From contig NZ_JAHNZZ010000001.1 of the NCBI RefSeq assembly GCF_019039215.1, positions 1,154,006 to 1,218,005 of the forward strand: DNA of 64,000 nt. The letters run 5' to 3'. Source of the DNA: Bacillus sp. FJAT-29790 (GTDB lineage: Bacteria > Bacillota > Bacilli > Bacillales > Cytobacillaceae). Below the pieces are notes generated by a model. It did no database searches, was not told where the DNA came from, and saw nothing but the letters and a program-made list of their open reading frames with translations. A program made the position numbers and the translations under genes. The first letter of the stretch is position 1. Every line of letters starts with the position of its first letter. Shown piece after piece: positions 52,744-61,214 of this stretch.

Positions 52744-53227
52744 CGTAGCCACCTACCTAATAAATTTCAGATATCTAGTTTTTCTTGTTATGATTGTACT
52801 TTATCAAAGAAGATATACGTATTAACACCAACTAAGTATGTAGAAATTATGGAGTCACTAATTTATTATAAGATTTTTGCCGAAATGGTTGTTTTCACCA
52901 TATCCCTTTCTGTTTAAATAATTTCATAGTACAAAAACAGCTTCGTGTACTAATAATGTAGGTACGGGCGTTACTAATGAGCAGTTCGAGGAACAGTGGG
53001 GAATAGTGGTTTCTTGAAAAAGGAAATTATAAAATGGAAAAACAACGATTTTTCGATGAAATCGCTGTTTTTATTGTTCATTTACTTGAATTAATTTTAT
53101 AAAGCTATATAAAATTGAAAAATGAACAATAATTTTGGTTTCATATATTGTTTTTCGCTTAGATCAGAACAATAGTTGCGATAAAATTTATTTTCATTCG
53201 TTTTTGGGTTTGGTTTAACTATATAAA
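52744..53227. other. Gene-free right end of the insertion
   Basis: No convincing gene is present. AAAACAACGATTT / AAATCGCTGTTTTT (about 53038-53072) is a terminator-like hairpin. The rest is AT-rich with no recognised motif. Confidence 0.5.
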
Positions 53228-53407
53228 ATGTTTGCAGTTGCTTTTGCAAGCTTATTAATAGCCATTCTGTCATTTAACCAAAAAAAATAACCCACCCTTG
53301 AATATAGCGGCTCGAGTGGATTACTTTTCCAATAAGTGCTGACCCCTGAAAGGGAATCTGCTATTGCATGATCGTTTTGATGTTACTGCATCGAAACGAT
53401 CTTTTTT
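53228..53407 (+). pseudogene. Holin-like (type I toxin-like) small gene, 3' half with terminator
   Basis: ATG 53228 to TAA 53290 encodes M-FAVAFASLLIAILSFNQKK, the hydrophobic C-terminal part typical of holin-like toxins, but it has no ribosome site. The 3' tail CCCACCCTTGAATATAGCGG, CTCGAGTGGATTAC, GCTGACCCCTGAAAGGGAAT is the family's usual downstream region where antisense antitoxin pairing occurs. It ends in a strong terminator. The last 10 bases of CCACCCTTGA complement the 5' half's leader TCAAGGGTGG at 46081. Confidence 0.7.
53370..53407 (+). terminator. Terminator of the toxin-like transcript
   Basis: GATCGTTTTGATG / CATCGAAACGATC (one G-U) with a TTACTG loop, then TTTTTT. Confidence 0.92.
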
Positions 53408-53608
53408 ATGATATGTTTTTCCTGCTTCTATTATACACGAATATTGCAATGTTGAAACCAATATTGCGATGTACTTATAAAAATATGATCGAGTTATGGA
53501 TAAATTTCCACGTAATTATTTCTTTTCAAATAGGGAGTTGATTGATGGGATTTTGTTGCAAAATGTAGTATGTTAATTAGAAGTTGTCAAAAGAAAGGAA
53601 GAATCGAA

Positions 53609-54133
53609 ATGCGGTTAAAAGGAAAAAAAATAATAAGCCTTGTGCATCATGATTTTGAAGATCTTGAACTATGGTATCCCATTCTAAGATTGCAAGAAGA
53701 GGGGGCAGTGGTTCATTTAGCTGGGGAGGAGGCAATGGAAAAATATATCGGGAAATACGGTGTACCCGCCATATCCGATTATGCTTATAGCGAAATCAAG
53801 GGTGAAGAATACGATGCAATCCTTGTACCCGGCGGATGGGCACCGGATAAAATTCGCCGTTTTCCGGAGGTAATCTCCCTTATCCAGCATATGGAAGAGA
53901 ATGAAAAGCCAATAGGACAAATCTGCCATGCAGGATGGGTTTTGATTTCAGCTAAAATTTTGCAGGGAAAAAAAGTGACAAGTACACCTGGAATTAAAGA
54001 TGATATGGTAAATGCAGGTGCAACCTGGATTGACGAGCCTGTTGTCGTAGACGGCCACCTTGTATCAAGCCGCCGCCCGCCAGATCTTCCAGACTATTTG
54101 CGGGAATTAATAAAAGTGATTGAACGAAAGTAA
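53609..54133 (+). CDS. DJ-1/PfpI family protein (type 1 glutamine amidotransferase-like)
   Basis: I start at ATG 53609 (MRLKGKKIISLVHHDFEDLE) behind AAAGGAAGAATCGA; the longer frame at 53570 has no site. The 174-residue protein has the family's nucleophile elbow QICHAGWVL with the active Cys, an upstream Glu (FEDLE) and the ILVPGGWAPDKIRR loop. PfpI/YraA-type proteins are general stress proteins with proposed deglycase or protease activity. The exact reaction is debated and not settled by sequence. Confidence 0.85.
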   Translation: MRLKGKKIISLVHHDFEDLELWYPILRLQEEGAVVHLAGEEAMEKYIGKYGVPAISDYAYSEIKGEEYDAILVPGGWAPDKIRRFPEVISLIQHMEENEKPIGQICHAGWVLISAKILQGKKVTSTPGIKDDMVNAGATWIDEPVVVDGHLVSSRRPPDLPDYLRELIKVIERK

Positions 54134-54218
54134 TACGAAGGGATATTAATCATCACTTCGTTGTAGGGCATCTTTGCAATTGAATGAAAGATGCTCTTAT
54201 AAATGAGAGGGGAATATT

Positions 54219-54836
54219 ATGATAGCAGCACTTCTTCACGGAATTGTATTAGCCTTTGGGTTAATTCTTCCTCTTGGTGCACAGAATGTGTTTGTCTTTA
54301 ATCAAGGGGCTTCACAATCAAAGTTCAGGAGGGCAATTCCGGTTATTATTACAGCTTCACTCTGTGATACTTTACTTATTTTATTAGCAGTATTAGGCGT
54401 TTCAGTCATCGTGTTTACTGTTCCCGTATTGCAAACCGTAATCTTTTCTATTGGACTATTATTTTTACTTTATATGGGATGGGCGATTTGGAAAAGTGAT
54501 CCAGCACCTTTAAATCAAAAGGAAGCAGCCATGCCGCCTAAAAAACAGATTATGTTTGCTTTATCAGTATCTTTGCTTAATCCGCATGCAATCCTTGACA
54601 CAATTGGTGTAATCGGAACGAGCTCGCTTAGCTACACTGGTGCAGAAAAAGTAGCATTTACAGCCGCTTGTATTGTTATCTCATGGCTATGGTTTCTTAG
54701 TCTAGCTTTAGTTGGAAGGTTAGTAGGTAATTTTGATGCGAAAGGTAAATTTTTGAAAATCATTAATAAATTATCAGCATTAATTATATGGGTGGTAGCT
54801 ATCTATATTGCAATTCAGCTATATAATATGTTTTAA
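54219..54836 (+). CDS. LysE/ArgO family amino-acid exporter
   Basis: The 205-residue membrane protein has the LysE plan of six helices with LPLGAQNVFVFNQGA near the N-terminus, LCDTLLILLAVLGV, and SLLNPHAILDTIGVIGT with the NPHA motif. It likely exports a basic amino acid such as lysine or arginine. Site TGAGAGGGGAATATT precedes ATG 54219. A C-terminal fragment of a near-identical paralogue lies at 60042-60197. Confidence 0.9.
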   Translation: MIAALLHGIVLAFGLILPLGAQNVFVFNQGASQSKFRRAIPVIITASLCDTLLILLAVLGVSVIVFTVPVLQTVIFSIGLLFLLYMGWAIWKSDPAPLNQKEAAMPPKKQIMFALSVSLLNPHAILDTIGVIGTSSLSYTGAEKVAFTAACIVISWLWFLSLALVGRLVGNFDAKGKFLKIINKLSALIIWVVAIYIAIQLYNMF

Positions 54837-54914
54837 AAACATTGCATATGATTTACGTTTGCTAATATTAATAACATAAGACACTTCTTACAATAATAAA
54901 TTGGAGATGATCTT

Positions 54915-55250
54915 ATGGTGAAATGGATTAAGGTTTCGACATCACGTCATCAATTAACACTTTTTGATGACAATAAAATAATAAAAGTGTACCCAGTTGC
55001 AATTGGAAAAATATTGACCCCAACTCCCTCGGGAACCTACACAATTATTAATAAACAGCCTAATCCCGGAGGACCTTTCGGAGTGCTCTGGATGGGTTTA
55101 TCAAAGCCTCATTACGGAATACATGGCACAAATAAGCCTTCATCCATTGGAAAAAATGTATCACACGGATGCATTCGAATGTACAATCATGATGTTCTTG
55201 AATTATCATCCAAAGTTTCAATCGGAACTAGGGTTGTAATTAGTAAGTAA
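54915..55250 (+). CDS. L,D-transpeptidase (YkuD domain)
   Basis: The 111-residue protein consists almost only of the YkuD catalytic domain: residues 1-40 with the first strands, GIHGT (H70), and the active site [11 protein letters not shown] (H84, C86). It would cross-link or modify peptidoglycan via L,D bonds and may act in spores. It has no signal peptide or LysM, unlike most family members, so its export is unclear. A site TTGGAGATGATCTT precedes ATG 54915. Confidence 0.9.
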   Translation: MVKWIKVSTSRHQLTLFDDNKIIKVYPVAIGKILTPTPSGTYTIINKQPNPGGPFGVLWMGLSKPHYGIHGTNKPSSIGKNVSHGCIRMYNHDVLELSSKVSIGTRVVISK

Positions 55251-55364
55251 GCAAAAGTAAAAAGGAATTATATCCCAAAGTTAACACAGTGGAACTTGTC
55301 CCATTTGAATTTGGAAATCTAATTGATGTCTTTAAGCTCCATACGATTACAATAATTATTAAAG

Positions 55365-55412
55365 AACCCACCAAGTCACGCTACTTCCTAATGCTTGACA
55401 TGGTGGGTTTTT
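55365..55412 (+). terminator. Terminator after the L,D-transpeptidase gene
   Basis: AACCCACCAAGTCA / TGACATGGTGGGTT with an inner loop, followed by TTTTG. Confidence 0.8.
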
Positions 55413-55482
55413 GATACCTTGCTTCTCGCATGACTAATAAAGTCGATATAAACAACGCTCTTAAAGAGAATTCCATTCATTT

Positions 55483-55848
55483 CTATTTATTATCAATTTT
55501 CGGTTTAATTACTAAAAGGTCATTTTCTTTCGGGTTTTCGACTATATGTTTAAGCATTGATAACTTGTTATTCCAAAATTGTTCATAATAAGAAAGCCAT
55601 TCTTTTAATTCTGTTAAGGGCTCAGGCATCAGCCGATAACGTTTTTCTCTTCCTACCTTACGGCCATAGACTAATTCAGCTTCTGTAAGAATATGAAGAT
55701 GTTTTGCAATGGCTGTCCGACTTATCGAAAAATGGCTAGTTATTTCTGAAATCGGCAATTCTTTTTCAGCAAGTAATCGAAGTACCTGCCTGCGAGTAGG
55801 ATCAGCAATTGCTTGAAATACATCATGCTTTTGTGCTGATGAGGACAC
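55483..55848 (-). CDS. ArsR-family transcriptional regulator
   Basis: The 121-residue protein begins at GTG 55848, sharing one base with the preceding TAG. It has the winged-helix pattern VFQAIADPTRRQVLRLLAEK, SISRTAIAKHLHILTEAELV and GREKRYRLMPEPL, typical of the SRPBCC-linked ArsR group. It lacks the metal-binding ELCVCDL motif, so it is unlikely to sense metals. It probably represses its own operon through the two palindromes upstream of the SRPBCC gene. Confidence 0.9.
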   Translation of the reverse strand: MSSSAQKHDVFQAIADPTRRQVLRLLAEKELPISEITSHFSISRTAIAKHLHILTEAELVYGRKVGREKRYRLMPEPLTELKEWLSYYEQFWNNKLSMLKHIVENPKENDLLVIKPKIDNK

Positions 55849-56279
55849 TAGTTCTCAACAACCTTGCGTAGTTTTTCATTAATTCCTGCCCATCCTTGAT
55901 CCATTCGGTCACGAATAATTGAACTTTTCTCGTTTGCTTTCGGCAGGATGTCATCCGGATTTTTCCATCCGCCATGAATAAGAGTAAACTCAGTCCTGTC
56001 ATCTAACTCTTTTAAGATAAAAGAAACGATCCAACCATCTTCATCCCATGTAAAGGATAGTTTATTAGGGGGATCCAATTCCGTTACTTTGCAAGGAGAG
56101 GGACCGAATGGTGACTGTAAATGGAACTCATGTCCTATTTGTGGCTGAAAATCATTGGGCATGAACCATGATGCAATGCCTTCTGATGTAGAAACTACAT
56201 CCCATACTTTTTGAATAGGTGCATTAAAAATTACGGTCTGCTTAATATCTTGAAGTCTATTTTCATTATTCACTTTCAT
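55848..56279 (-). CDS. SRPBCC/AHSA1-domain protein
   Basis: I start at ATG 56279 ([20 protein letters not shown]) behind GAAGGAGAATTACC, giving 143 residues; the longer frame to 56324 overlaps the operator. The START-like fold signatures are [36 protein letters not shown] and [15 protein letters not shown]. This domain binds hydrophobic ligands. It is the first gene of a two-gene operon with the ArsR regulator. Confidence 0.9.
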   Translation of the reverse strand: MKVNNENRLQDIKQTVIFNAPIQKVWDVVSTSEGIASWFMPNDFQPQIGHEFHLQSPFGPSPCKVTELDPPNKLSFTWDEDGWIVSFILKELDDRTEFTLIHGGWKNPDDILPKANEKSSIIRDRMDQGWAGINEKLRKVVEN

Positions 56280-56307
56280 AGGTAATTCTCCTTCATTGTA
56301 AAATATA

Positions 56308-56353
56308 AAACTATTTGGTTTCACTTCGGATTATATAAAACCAAATGGTTTCA
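56308..56353 (-). promoter_or_regulatory. Two ArsR-type operators flanking the -10 box
   Basis: On the minus strand TGAAACCATTTGGTTT (56353-56338) and TGAAACCAAATAGTTT (56323-56308) are near-identical palindromes, 30 bp centre to centre. A TATAAT box (56335-56330) sits between them. This suits repression by the SRPBCC-linked ArsR regulator. Confidence 0.75.
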
Positions 56354-56423
56354 TGTCAAGGTCATTCTAACCGTTTTTCGATAAAGATACTCTCCAAGAA
56401 GACTAATTCCTTTTGGACATGTT

Positions 56424-57329
56424 TCATGTGAAAGGAAGTTTGTACCTATCAGGAGATGGGTATTGATTACAAAAGTTCTGAACATATGCTAGAAATTTTT
56501 TGTTAGCAGGAGATATATTTTTCATGGAATTGACAGCAATTCCGAGAGAGCGGAAAGTGGGCTTATCCAACTCTTTTATATGGATATTACGTTGCTGTCC
56601 TCGAAGAACGAGTTCAGGAAGGATACTGATTCCAAGCCCCATTTCGACCATTGCCATAATGGCATAGTCATCACCCGCGGTAAATTTAATATCCGGTTTG
56701 ATCGCTGCATTTGTCAGAACGCGGTTGATATCGTCATCTGACCCTTTACGCGGCATGATAAAGGGCTCATCCTTAATCTCAGATAATTGAATAACACGAC
56801 GGGAGCTTAAAGGATGCTCTGGAGGCAGTAAAATGAGCATTTGATCTTGCTGTAACGGGATTACATCAATTTTATCCCGAGTAGGGAGTGTAACAAACCC
56901 ACAATCAATCTCACCTTTAATAATCCATTCCTCAATCTGTCGATAATCCCCTTCGACTAAATGGATTTCAATTCTCGGAAATTCCTGTTGAAAACGCTTG
57001 ATGATCCCAGGCAGCCAATGTACAGATACGCTTGTAAAGGTTCCAATATGAATTGTACCGATCTCAATTCCATGAATAGCGGCAACTTCCTGTTCTAAAT
57101 GCTCATTCCATTTTAATACTTCCCGTATGGTTCCCAAGACTTGTTCTCCATTTTTGGTCAACTTAATTCCAGAGCGCCCCCGAATGATTAGCAAGAAACC
57201 AAATTCCTCTTCCAAGCTGTTGATTATATGACTAACCCCCGATTGTGTATATCCAAGTACTTCTGCTGCTTTTGAAAGACTGCCATGTTTCACTACATTC
57301 ATCAATACTTTGTATTTGCTGATACTCAT
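56424..57329 (-). CDS. LysR-family transcriptional regulator
   Basis: The 301-residue protein has the N-terminal LysR HTH (KYKVLMNVVKHGSLSKAAEV, LGYTQSGVSHIINSLEEEFG) and a periplasmic-binding-like effector domain from about residue 90 (IGTFTSVSVHWLPGIIKRFQ, IKGEIDCGFVTLP). It is divergent from the EamA transporter gene 110 bases away and probably controls it. The effector is unknown. Confidence 0.92.
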   Translation of the reverse strand: MSISKYKVLMNVVKHGSLSKAAEVLGYTQSGVSHIINSLEEEFGFLLIIRGRSGIKLTKNGEQVLGTIREVLKWNEHLEQEVAAIHGIEIGTIHIGTFTSVSVHWLPGIIKRFQQEFPRIEIHLVEGDYRQIEEWIIKGEIDCGFVTLPTRDKIDVIPLQQDQMLILLPPEHPLSSRRVIQLSEIKDEPFIMPRKGSDDDINRVLTNAAIKPDIKFTAGDDYAIMAMVEMGLGISILPELVLRGQQRNIHIKELDKPTFRSLGIAVNSMKNISPANKKFLAYVQNFCNQYPSPDRYKLPFT

Positions 57330-57438
57330 ATCTAACCTCTCTTTGTATTAGTTTTACTCATATTTGGTATAAAAAACATTCGTTTTACTTGTATTTGTAA
57401 GCTTAGTATACTGAATTTACTGAAAGGTGGGAAGTTAG

Positions 57439-58326
57439 ATGAATGCATTCAAGGCTGATTTAATGATGCTTTTTGTTACTATCTTTTGGGGTTCATCTTA
57501 TCTTTTTATGAAGATAGGACTGGATACTCTTTCTGAATTCAACTTAATTGCCCTCCGATTTGGATTGGCTTTTCTTCTGGCAGCAGCTTTATTTCATCGG
57601 CGCCTGCAGCTGGTGGATCGAGAAACATTGAAATTTAGCATACTTTTGGGGTTTATCTTGTTTCTTGTTTTTACAACGATCACGTATGGTTTAAAGACAA
57701 CGACTACTTCTAATGCGGGGTTTTTGGTCAGCTTAACGGTTATCTTTGTCCCTCTCCTAAACTCCTTTGTTTTCAAAAGTAAAATAGATCCTAAACTGAT
57801 GCTTAGTATATTATTGGCTCTAACAGGCATTGCATTTCTTACCATTCAGCTGCCATTCCGTTTTGTGCAAGGCGATCTATTATGTATCATGACGGCTTTC
57901 TTTTACGCTTTACATATTATCGTAGTAGAGCGCGCAGCCCAAAAAGTAGATTCCTTAAATCTGGGGATTATCCAGTTAGGAGTTGTAGGTTTGTTGGGAT
58001 TCGTTTTTTCCTTGATTTTTGAAACACCTGTTTTGCCATCTACTACAGAAGGCTGGGTCTCAATCCTTATGCTTAGCATTTTGTGTAGTGCCATAGGTTT
58101 CATATTCCAAACTGTTGCCCAAAAATATACGTCTTCAACAAGAACAGGGCTCATCTTTTCCTTGGAGCCTGTATTTGCAGCTCTATTCGGGTTTTTATTT
58201 ATACAAGAAATGATGTCCGGAAAAGAAATTTTTGGTGCTTCTCTTGTCCTTTTTAGCATTGTTTTCACGACCATTAAATGGGACAAACAAATCATAATCG
58301 CTAAAAAGAGAAGCATAGGTAGTTGA
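57439..58326 (+). CDS. EamA/DMT-family transporter
   Basis: The 295-residue membrane protein has ten hydrophobic segments in two EamA repeats, with the first-repeat motif FWGSSYLFMKIGLDTLSEFN and the second-repeat SLEPVFAALFGFLFIQEMMS. DMT proteins often export amino acids or metabolites. It starts at ATG 57439 behind GAAAGGTGGGAAG. The divergent LysR gene is its likely regulator. Confidence 0.92.
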   Translation: MNAFKADLMMLFVTIFWGSSYLFMKIGLDTLSEFNLIALRFGLAFLLAAALFHRRLQLVDRETLKFSILLGFILFLVFTTITYGLKTTTTSNAGFLVSLTVIFVPLLNSFVFKSKIDPKLMLSILLALTGIAFLTIQLPFRFVQGDLLCIMTAFFYALHIIVVERAAQKVDSLNLGIIQLGVVGLLGFVFSLIFETPVLPSTTEGWVSILMLSILCSAIGFIFQTVAQKYTSSTRTGLIFSLEPVFAALFGFLFIQEMMSGKEIFGASLVLFSIVFTTIKWDKQIIIAKKRSIGS

Positions 58327-58404
58327 AAATACTTTACTGTAGGAGATTAGATTAAGAATGTATTAATTAAATAGAAAGTCTGAAAAAGGCATTTGAGGTG
58401 TAAT

Positions 58405-58587
58405 AATATGGAAACATTTGCTAGGTCGTTAGAGTAAGGCGATCTGCAAGTAATTTTTCAGAAAATATTCTAATGACCAAAATAGATTGAACCAGTATTA
58501 ATGGTTGCTCTCGGTAAGGAAAAAGTACAAAGCAGAAAACCAAGAGGTTACCGTAAACCAGTAGACGAATTTGTTACATATGTTTAA
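58405..58587 (+). pseudogene. Nitroreductase-like remnant
   Basis: Only scraps remain. METFARSLE opens at ATG 58408 and stops at once. A later frame at 58486-58587 reads IEPVLMVALGKEKVQSRK then PRGYRKPVDEFVTYV-stop, matching what I recall as the C-terminus of oxygen-insensitive nitroreductase-like flavoproteins. There is a stop codon just before it. It lies between the EamA gene and a terminator. Confidence 0.45.
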
Positions 58588-58608
58588 ATGATCATGTTAC
58601 ACTTTATT

Positions 58609-58648
58609 AAAAAAGCTGGTTTCCTATTCTACAGGAAACCAGCTTTTT
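58609..58648. terminator. Bidirectional terminator
   Basis: AAAAAGCTGGTTTCCT and AGGAAACCAGCTTTTT pair perfectly over 16 bp, with A- and T-runs; it serves the plus-strand remnant and the converging GH18 gene. Confidence 0.95.
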
Positions 58649-59913
58649 GGGTTATTGAATATTTTTATTGGGATAATAAATTCTCTTACTAAGAAACCTG
58701 ATTGCGGAAAATGTAAACCTAATTGCCAGGCTCCCATCCCTCTTAAACGATAGTTAACCATTAGTTGAAGTTTTTGAGCACGTGCTTGCACATCTTCGAA
58801 CCATACAATATGTCGTTTCCCCGATTCATCCCGATATTGATAAAAAGGCTGCTCGTAATCTGTAGAATAATGGATAGGGACTTGATACTTTATAGCCGTT
58901 TCTATTGCAGTTTCAACAGAAACGGCTCGAGCACTATTTACCATTCCATTAGACATTGTCCAGTCGTATCCGTAGCGCGGAACACCGAGGATAATTTTGT
59001 CTCCTCTCATATGACAAAGAGCATACTCGATCGTTTGTCTTACCTCGTTAATCGGAGCAACAGGGCCTGGTGGACTGCTTGGTTCGTGCCAGTCATAAGC
59101 CATAATAAAGACAATATCAACCGCTGCTCCAATTCCACTGTAATCATACCCTTTTAACCAAGGAATATCGTCACTTGTTTTAGCTGGTACCGCTACGGAT
59201 GTATAATATCCTTCAGGCCTCAATCGCTCACTTAACGAACATAAAAAGCCACTAAACAAATCCCTTTCCTTTTCACTGACCCGTTCAAAATCAATATTCA
59301 CTCCAGCATAGTTTTTAGTTTTGACAAGGTTGTAAATATTATTAATTACTTTCTCTCTAATTTCAGGGTCATTTAATACTCGTTTCGTTAATTCTGGACT
59401 AAATCCTTTCGGGGTCAAATTTGTAATAACGGCAAGGGGTGCTACATTATTCTCTCTAACAATCCTAATAAGTTGCTGATCATCTAAAGTGCTCAAACTT
59501 CCATCTTCAAGAACATGATATTCGAAAATTCCAAAAAAAGTATTGATCGGTGCGTTGGTCTGGACATTTATTTGATTAGTTTCGGGAGTAGAAGGTGTTA
59601 TATAACTAAAACCTTCTGCTATATACTTAAGTCGAGGAGGCAAACATAGCCTCATTCCAATAATTAATATATCTGATAGCAATCCGTTACATCGGCAAAT
59701 GGTGTCAACTGAAGTTAAACTCATCCGAGAGATGGAATTTAGTGAATCCCCAGGCTGAACAATGTATATATTCGTTGGAATGAGGAGATTTTGTCCTGGT
59801 ACTAATCTATCTGTTTTTAATCCATTTATGATGCGTATACTATCAATAGAGACTTGATATTTTGTTGCAATCGAAAAAACAGAATCACTCATTTTAACGA
59901 CATAAATAAACAT
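58624..59913 (-). CDS. LysM-containing glycoside hydrolase family 18 protein (YaaH/SleL-like)
   Basis: I start at ATG 59913 (MFIYVVKMSDSVFSIATKYQ) behind AAGAGGGGACCT. The 429-residue protein has two LysM repeats (about 1-47 and 49-93), a linker, then the GH18 barrel with the catalytic motif GVNIDFE (E210), MAYDWHEPSSPPGP and VWFEDVQARAQKL. It lacks a signal peptide, as do spore-coat-associated SleL/YaaH proteins, which degrade cortex peptidoglycan as N-acetylglucosaminidases during germination. This is the most likely role. Confidence 0.9.
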   Translation of the reverse strand: MFIYVVKMSDSVFSIATKYQVSIDSIRIINGLKTDRLVPGQNLLIPTNIYIVQPGDSLNSISRMSLTSVDTICRCNGLLSDILIIGMRLCLPPRLKYIAEGFSYITPSTPETNQINVQTNAPINTFFGIFEYHVLEDGSLSTLDDQQLIRIVRENNVAPLAVITNLTPKGFSPELTKRVLNDPEIREKVINNIYNLVKTKNYAGVNIDFERVSEKERDLFSGFLCSLSERLRPEGYYTSVAVPAKTSDDIPWLKGYDYSGIGAAVDIVFIMAYDWHEPSSPPGPVAPINEVRQTIEYALCHMRGDKIILGVPRYGYDWTMSNGMVNSARAVSVETAIETAIKYQVPIHYSTDYEQPFYQYRDESGKRHIVWFEDVQARAQKLQLMVNYRLRGMGAWQLGLHFPQSGFLVREFIIPIKIFNNPKSWFPVE

Positions 59914-60041
59914 AGGTCCCCTCTTTTCAAATGTTAGTATTAGTTTAAATATATGCAATTGTTTTTATTGAATGTCGGAAATTAATTAGAGTGAGGGAAA
60001 TCAACAAGGTATCCTTTAAACAAATAAAACCTTGAAATTAG

Positions 60042-60197
60042 TTTCTTTGTCTTGCTTTAAGTGGAAGGATTGTAGGTAACTTTGATACCGAAGGAAAGTT
60101 TCTAAGAATGATTAATAAAATATCAGCTGTAATTATTTGGTCAGTAGCCGTATACATTGCTATTAAACTGTACAATATGTTCTATATAAAATGCTAA
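60042..60197 (+). pseudogene. LysE-family exporter, C-terminal fragment
   Basis: The frame from 60042 to TAA 60197 reads FLCLALSGRIVGNFDTEG, KFLRMINKISAVIIWSVA and VYIAIKLYNMF. It aligns residue for residue with the last 46 residues of the intact LysE gene at 54219 (LSLALVGRLVGNFDAKG...). Nothing upstream is homologous, so this is a decayed duplicate. Confidence 0.9.
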
Positions 60198-60252
60198 CTT
60201 CGAACACCATTAATAACAATTATTAAAATCACTTCAAAAGATTAATGAAGAG

Positions 60253-60282
60253 AAAGAGGAACGGATTTCGTTCCTCTTTTAT
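60253..60282 (+). terminator. Terminator after the lysE fragment
   Basis: AAAGAGGAACG-GATTT-CGTTCCTCTTTT. Confidence 0.9.
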
Positions 60283-60402
60283 CATTATATAGGGTAATAA
60301 ACAAATTAAAAATTCATAAAGACATAAATGCACAGCGTCTTATGACAGACTTTCCCGAACAATAACAACATCATTTAGTTGCTTGAAATTCATAAGAGAC
60401 AA

Positions 60403-60951
60403 TTAAAAAATATCATTAAGTTCTGTATCTGAGTAGATAGAAATTAAAACGACGGCTTTACCATCGCCAATATTTTTAACGAAATGTGGCACACTGGCAT
60501 TCCAACTGAAGGAATCTCCTTCTTCTATGACCACGGAATCTTCACCCTGTTCCGCAAGAACTTTTCCTTCCAAAACTAAATGGCATTCCTCCCCTTCGTG
60601 GGCATTTGCTTCTCCCATTGAAGCACCGGGAGGGAATTCCACACTCATCATTCTTAATCCTCCTTTGGATGTTAAATGTTCTATTTTCAAGTTATTATAA
60701 GTTGAGTATGTTCGCTCTTCCTTTCTAACAACCCGCATATGTTGTTTCTTTTCTAACAATAAATATGGTAGAGGAACCCCAAGGAAATTCGAAATGGTTT
60801 GCAGCGTATTTATGGATGGGGAAGTATTATTATTTTCGACATTGCTGATGAATCCTTTTGAAAGGCCAGTTTTCTCACACATTTGAGCAATCGTAATTTT
60901 TTTTCTTGTTCGTATCGCGCGAATTTTTGAGCCAATTTCCAAATTAATCAC
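60403..60951 (-). CDS. XRE-family regulator with cupin domain
   Basis: The 182-residue protein has an HTH_3 domain (about 6-60: IGSKIRAIRTRKKITIAQMC, TGLSKGFISNVENNNTSPS) and a C-terminal cupin (about 105-178) with EFPPGASMGEANAHEGEECH and GDSFSWNASVPHFVKNIG. Such regulators sense a small metabolite in the cupin. It is divergent from the dioxygenase-DoxX pair 263 bases away and probably controls them. Confidence 0.92.
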   Translation of the reverse strand: MINLEIGSKIRAIRTRKKITIAQMCEKTGLSKGFISNVENNNTSPSINTLQTISNFLGVPLPYLLLEKKQHMRVVRKEERTYSTYNNLKIEHLTSKGGLRMMSVEFPPGASMGEANAHEGEECHLVLEGKVLAEQGEDSVVIEEGDSFSWNASVPHFVKNIGDGKAVVLISIYSDTELNDIF

Positions 60952-61214
60952 CTCTAAAGTTTCCTAATAAAAAACATAATTATATATTAGCAAAAAAAAT
61001 GTTGACAATCTACCTTACGAATTGTTATCTTAAAAGTAACAAATATTCATATAGGAATACAGACTTGATGATTTAAGGATTATTTTTTTGTCTAATTGTA
61101 TTCTTATATGAATCTTTTATCTCCATATGATAAAAAAGTAATTAGGATAGCTCAACATTTTTATAGAATACTAAGAGCTATAGGCTTAATTTAGAAGGGA
61201 AAGGAGCTTATAAC

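Larger units (their letters stand above)
46149..53227. mobile_element. Putative 7.08-kb insertion splitting the holin-like gene
   Basis: The boundaries are set by the two halves of the toxin-like gene. Both halves carry ATG at the junction, consistent with a short target duplication or microhomology; no long terminal repeats or an att-type repeat are evident by eye. Inside are a decayed IS110-family element, a frameshifted SRPBCC gene, a truncated DinB gene, a second murE and asnB. No integrase or resolvase other than the IS110 remnant is present, so the mechanism is unclear and the region may have grown in steps. Confidence 0.55.

Noticed and set aside
52558-52917. 119-codon plus-strand frame across the asnB start
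   Set aside because: It is antisense to asnB codons, low complexity, with no ribosome site.
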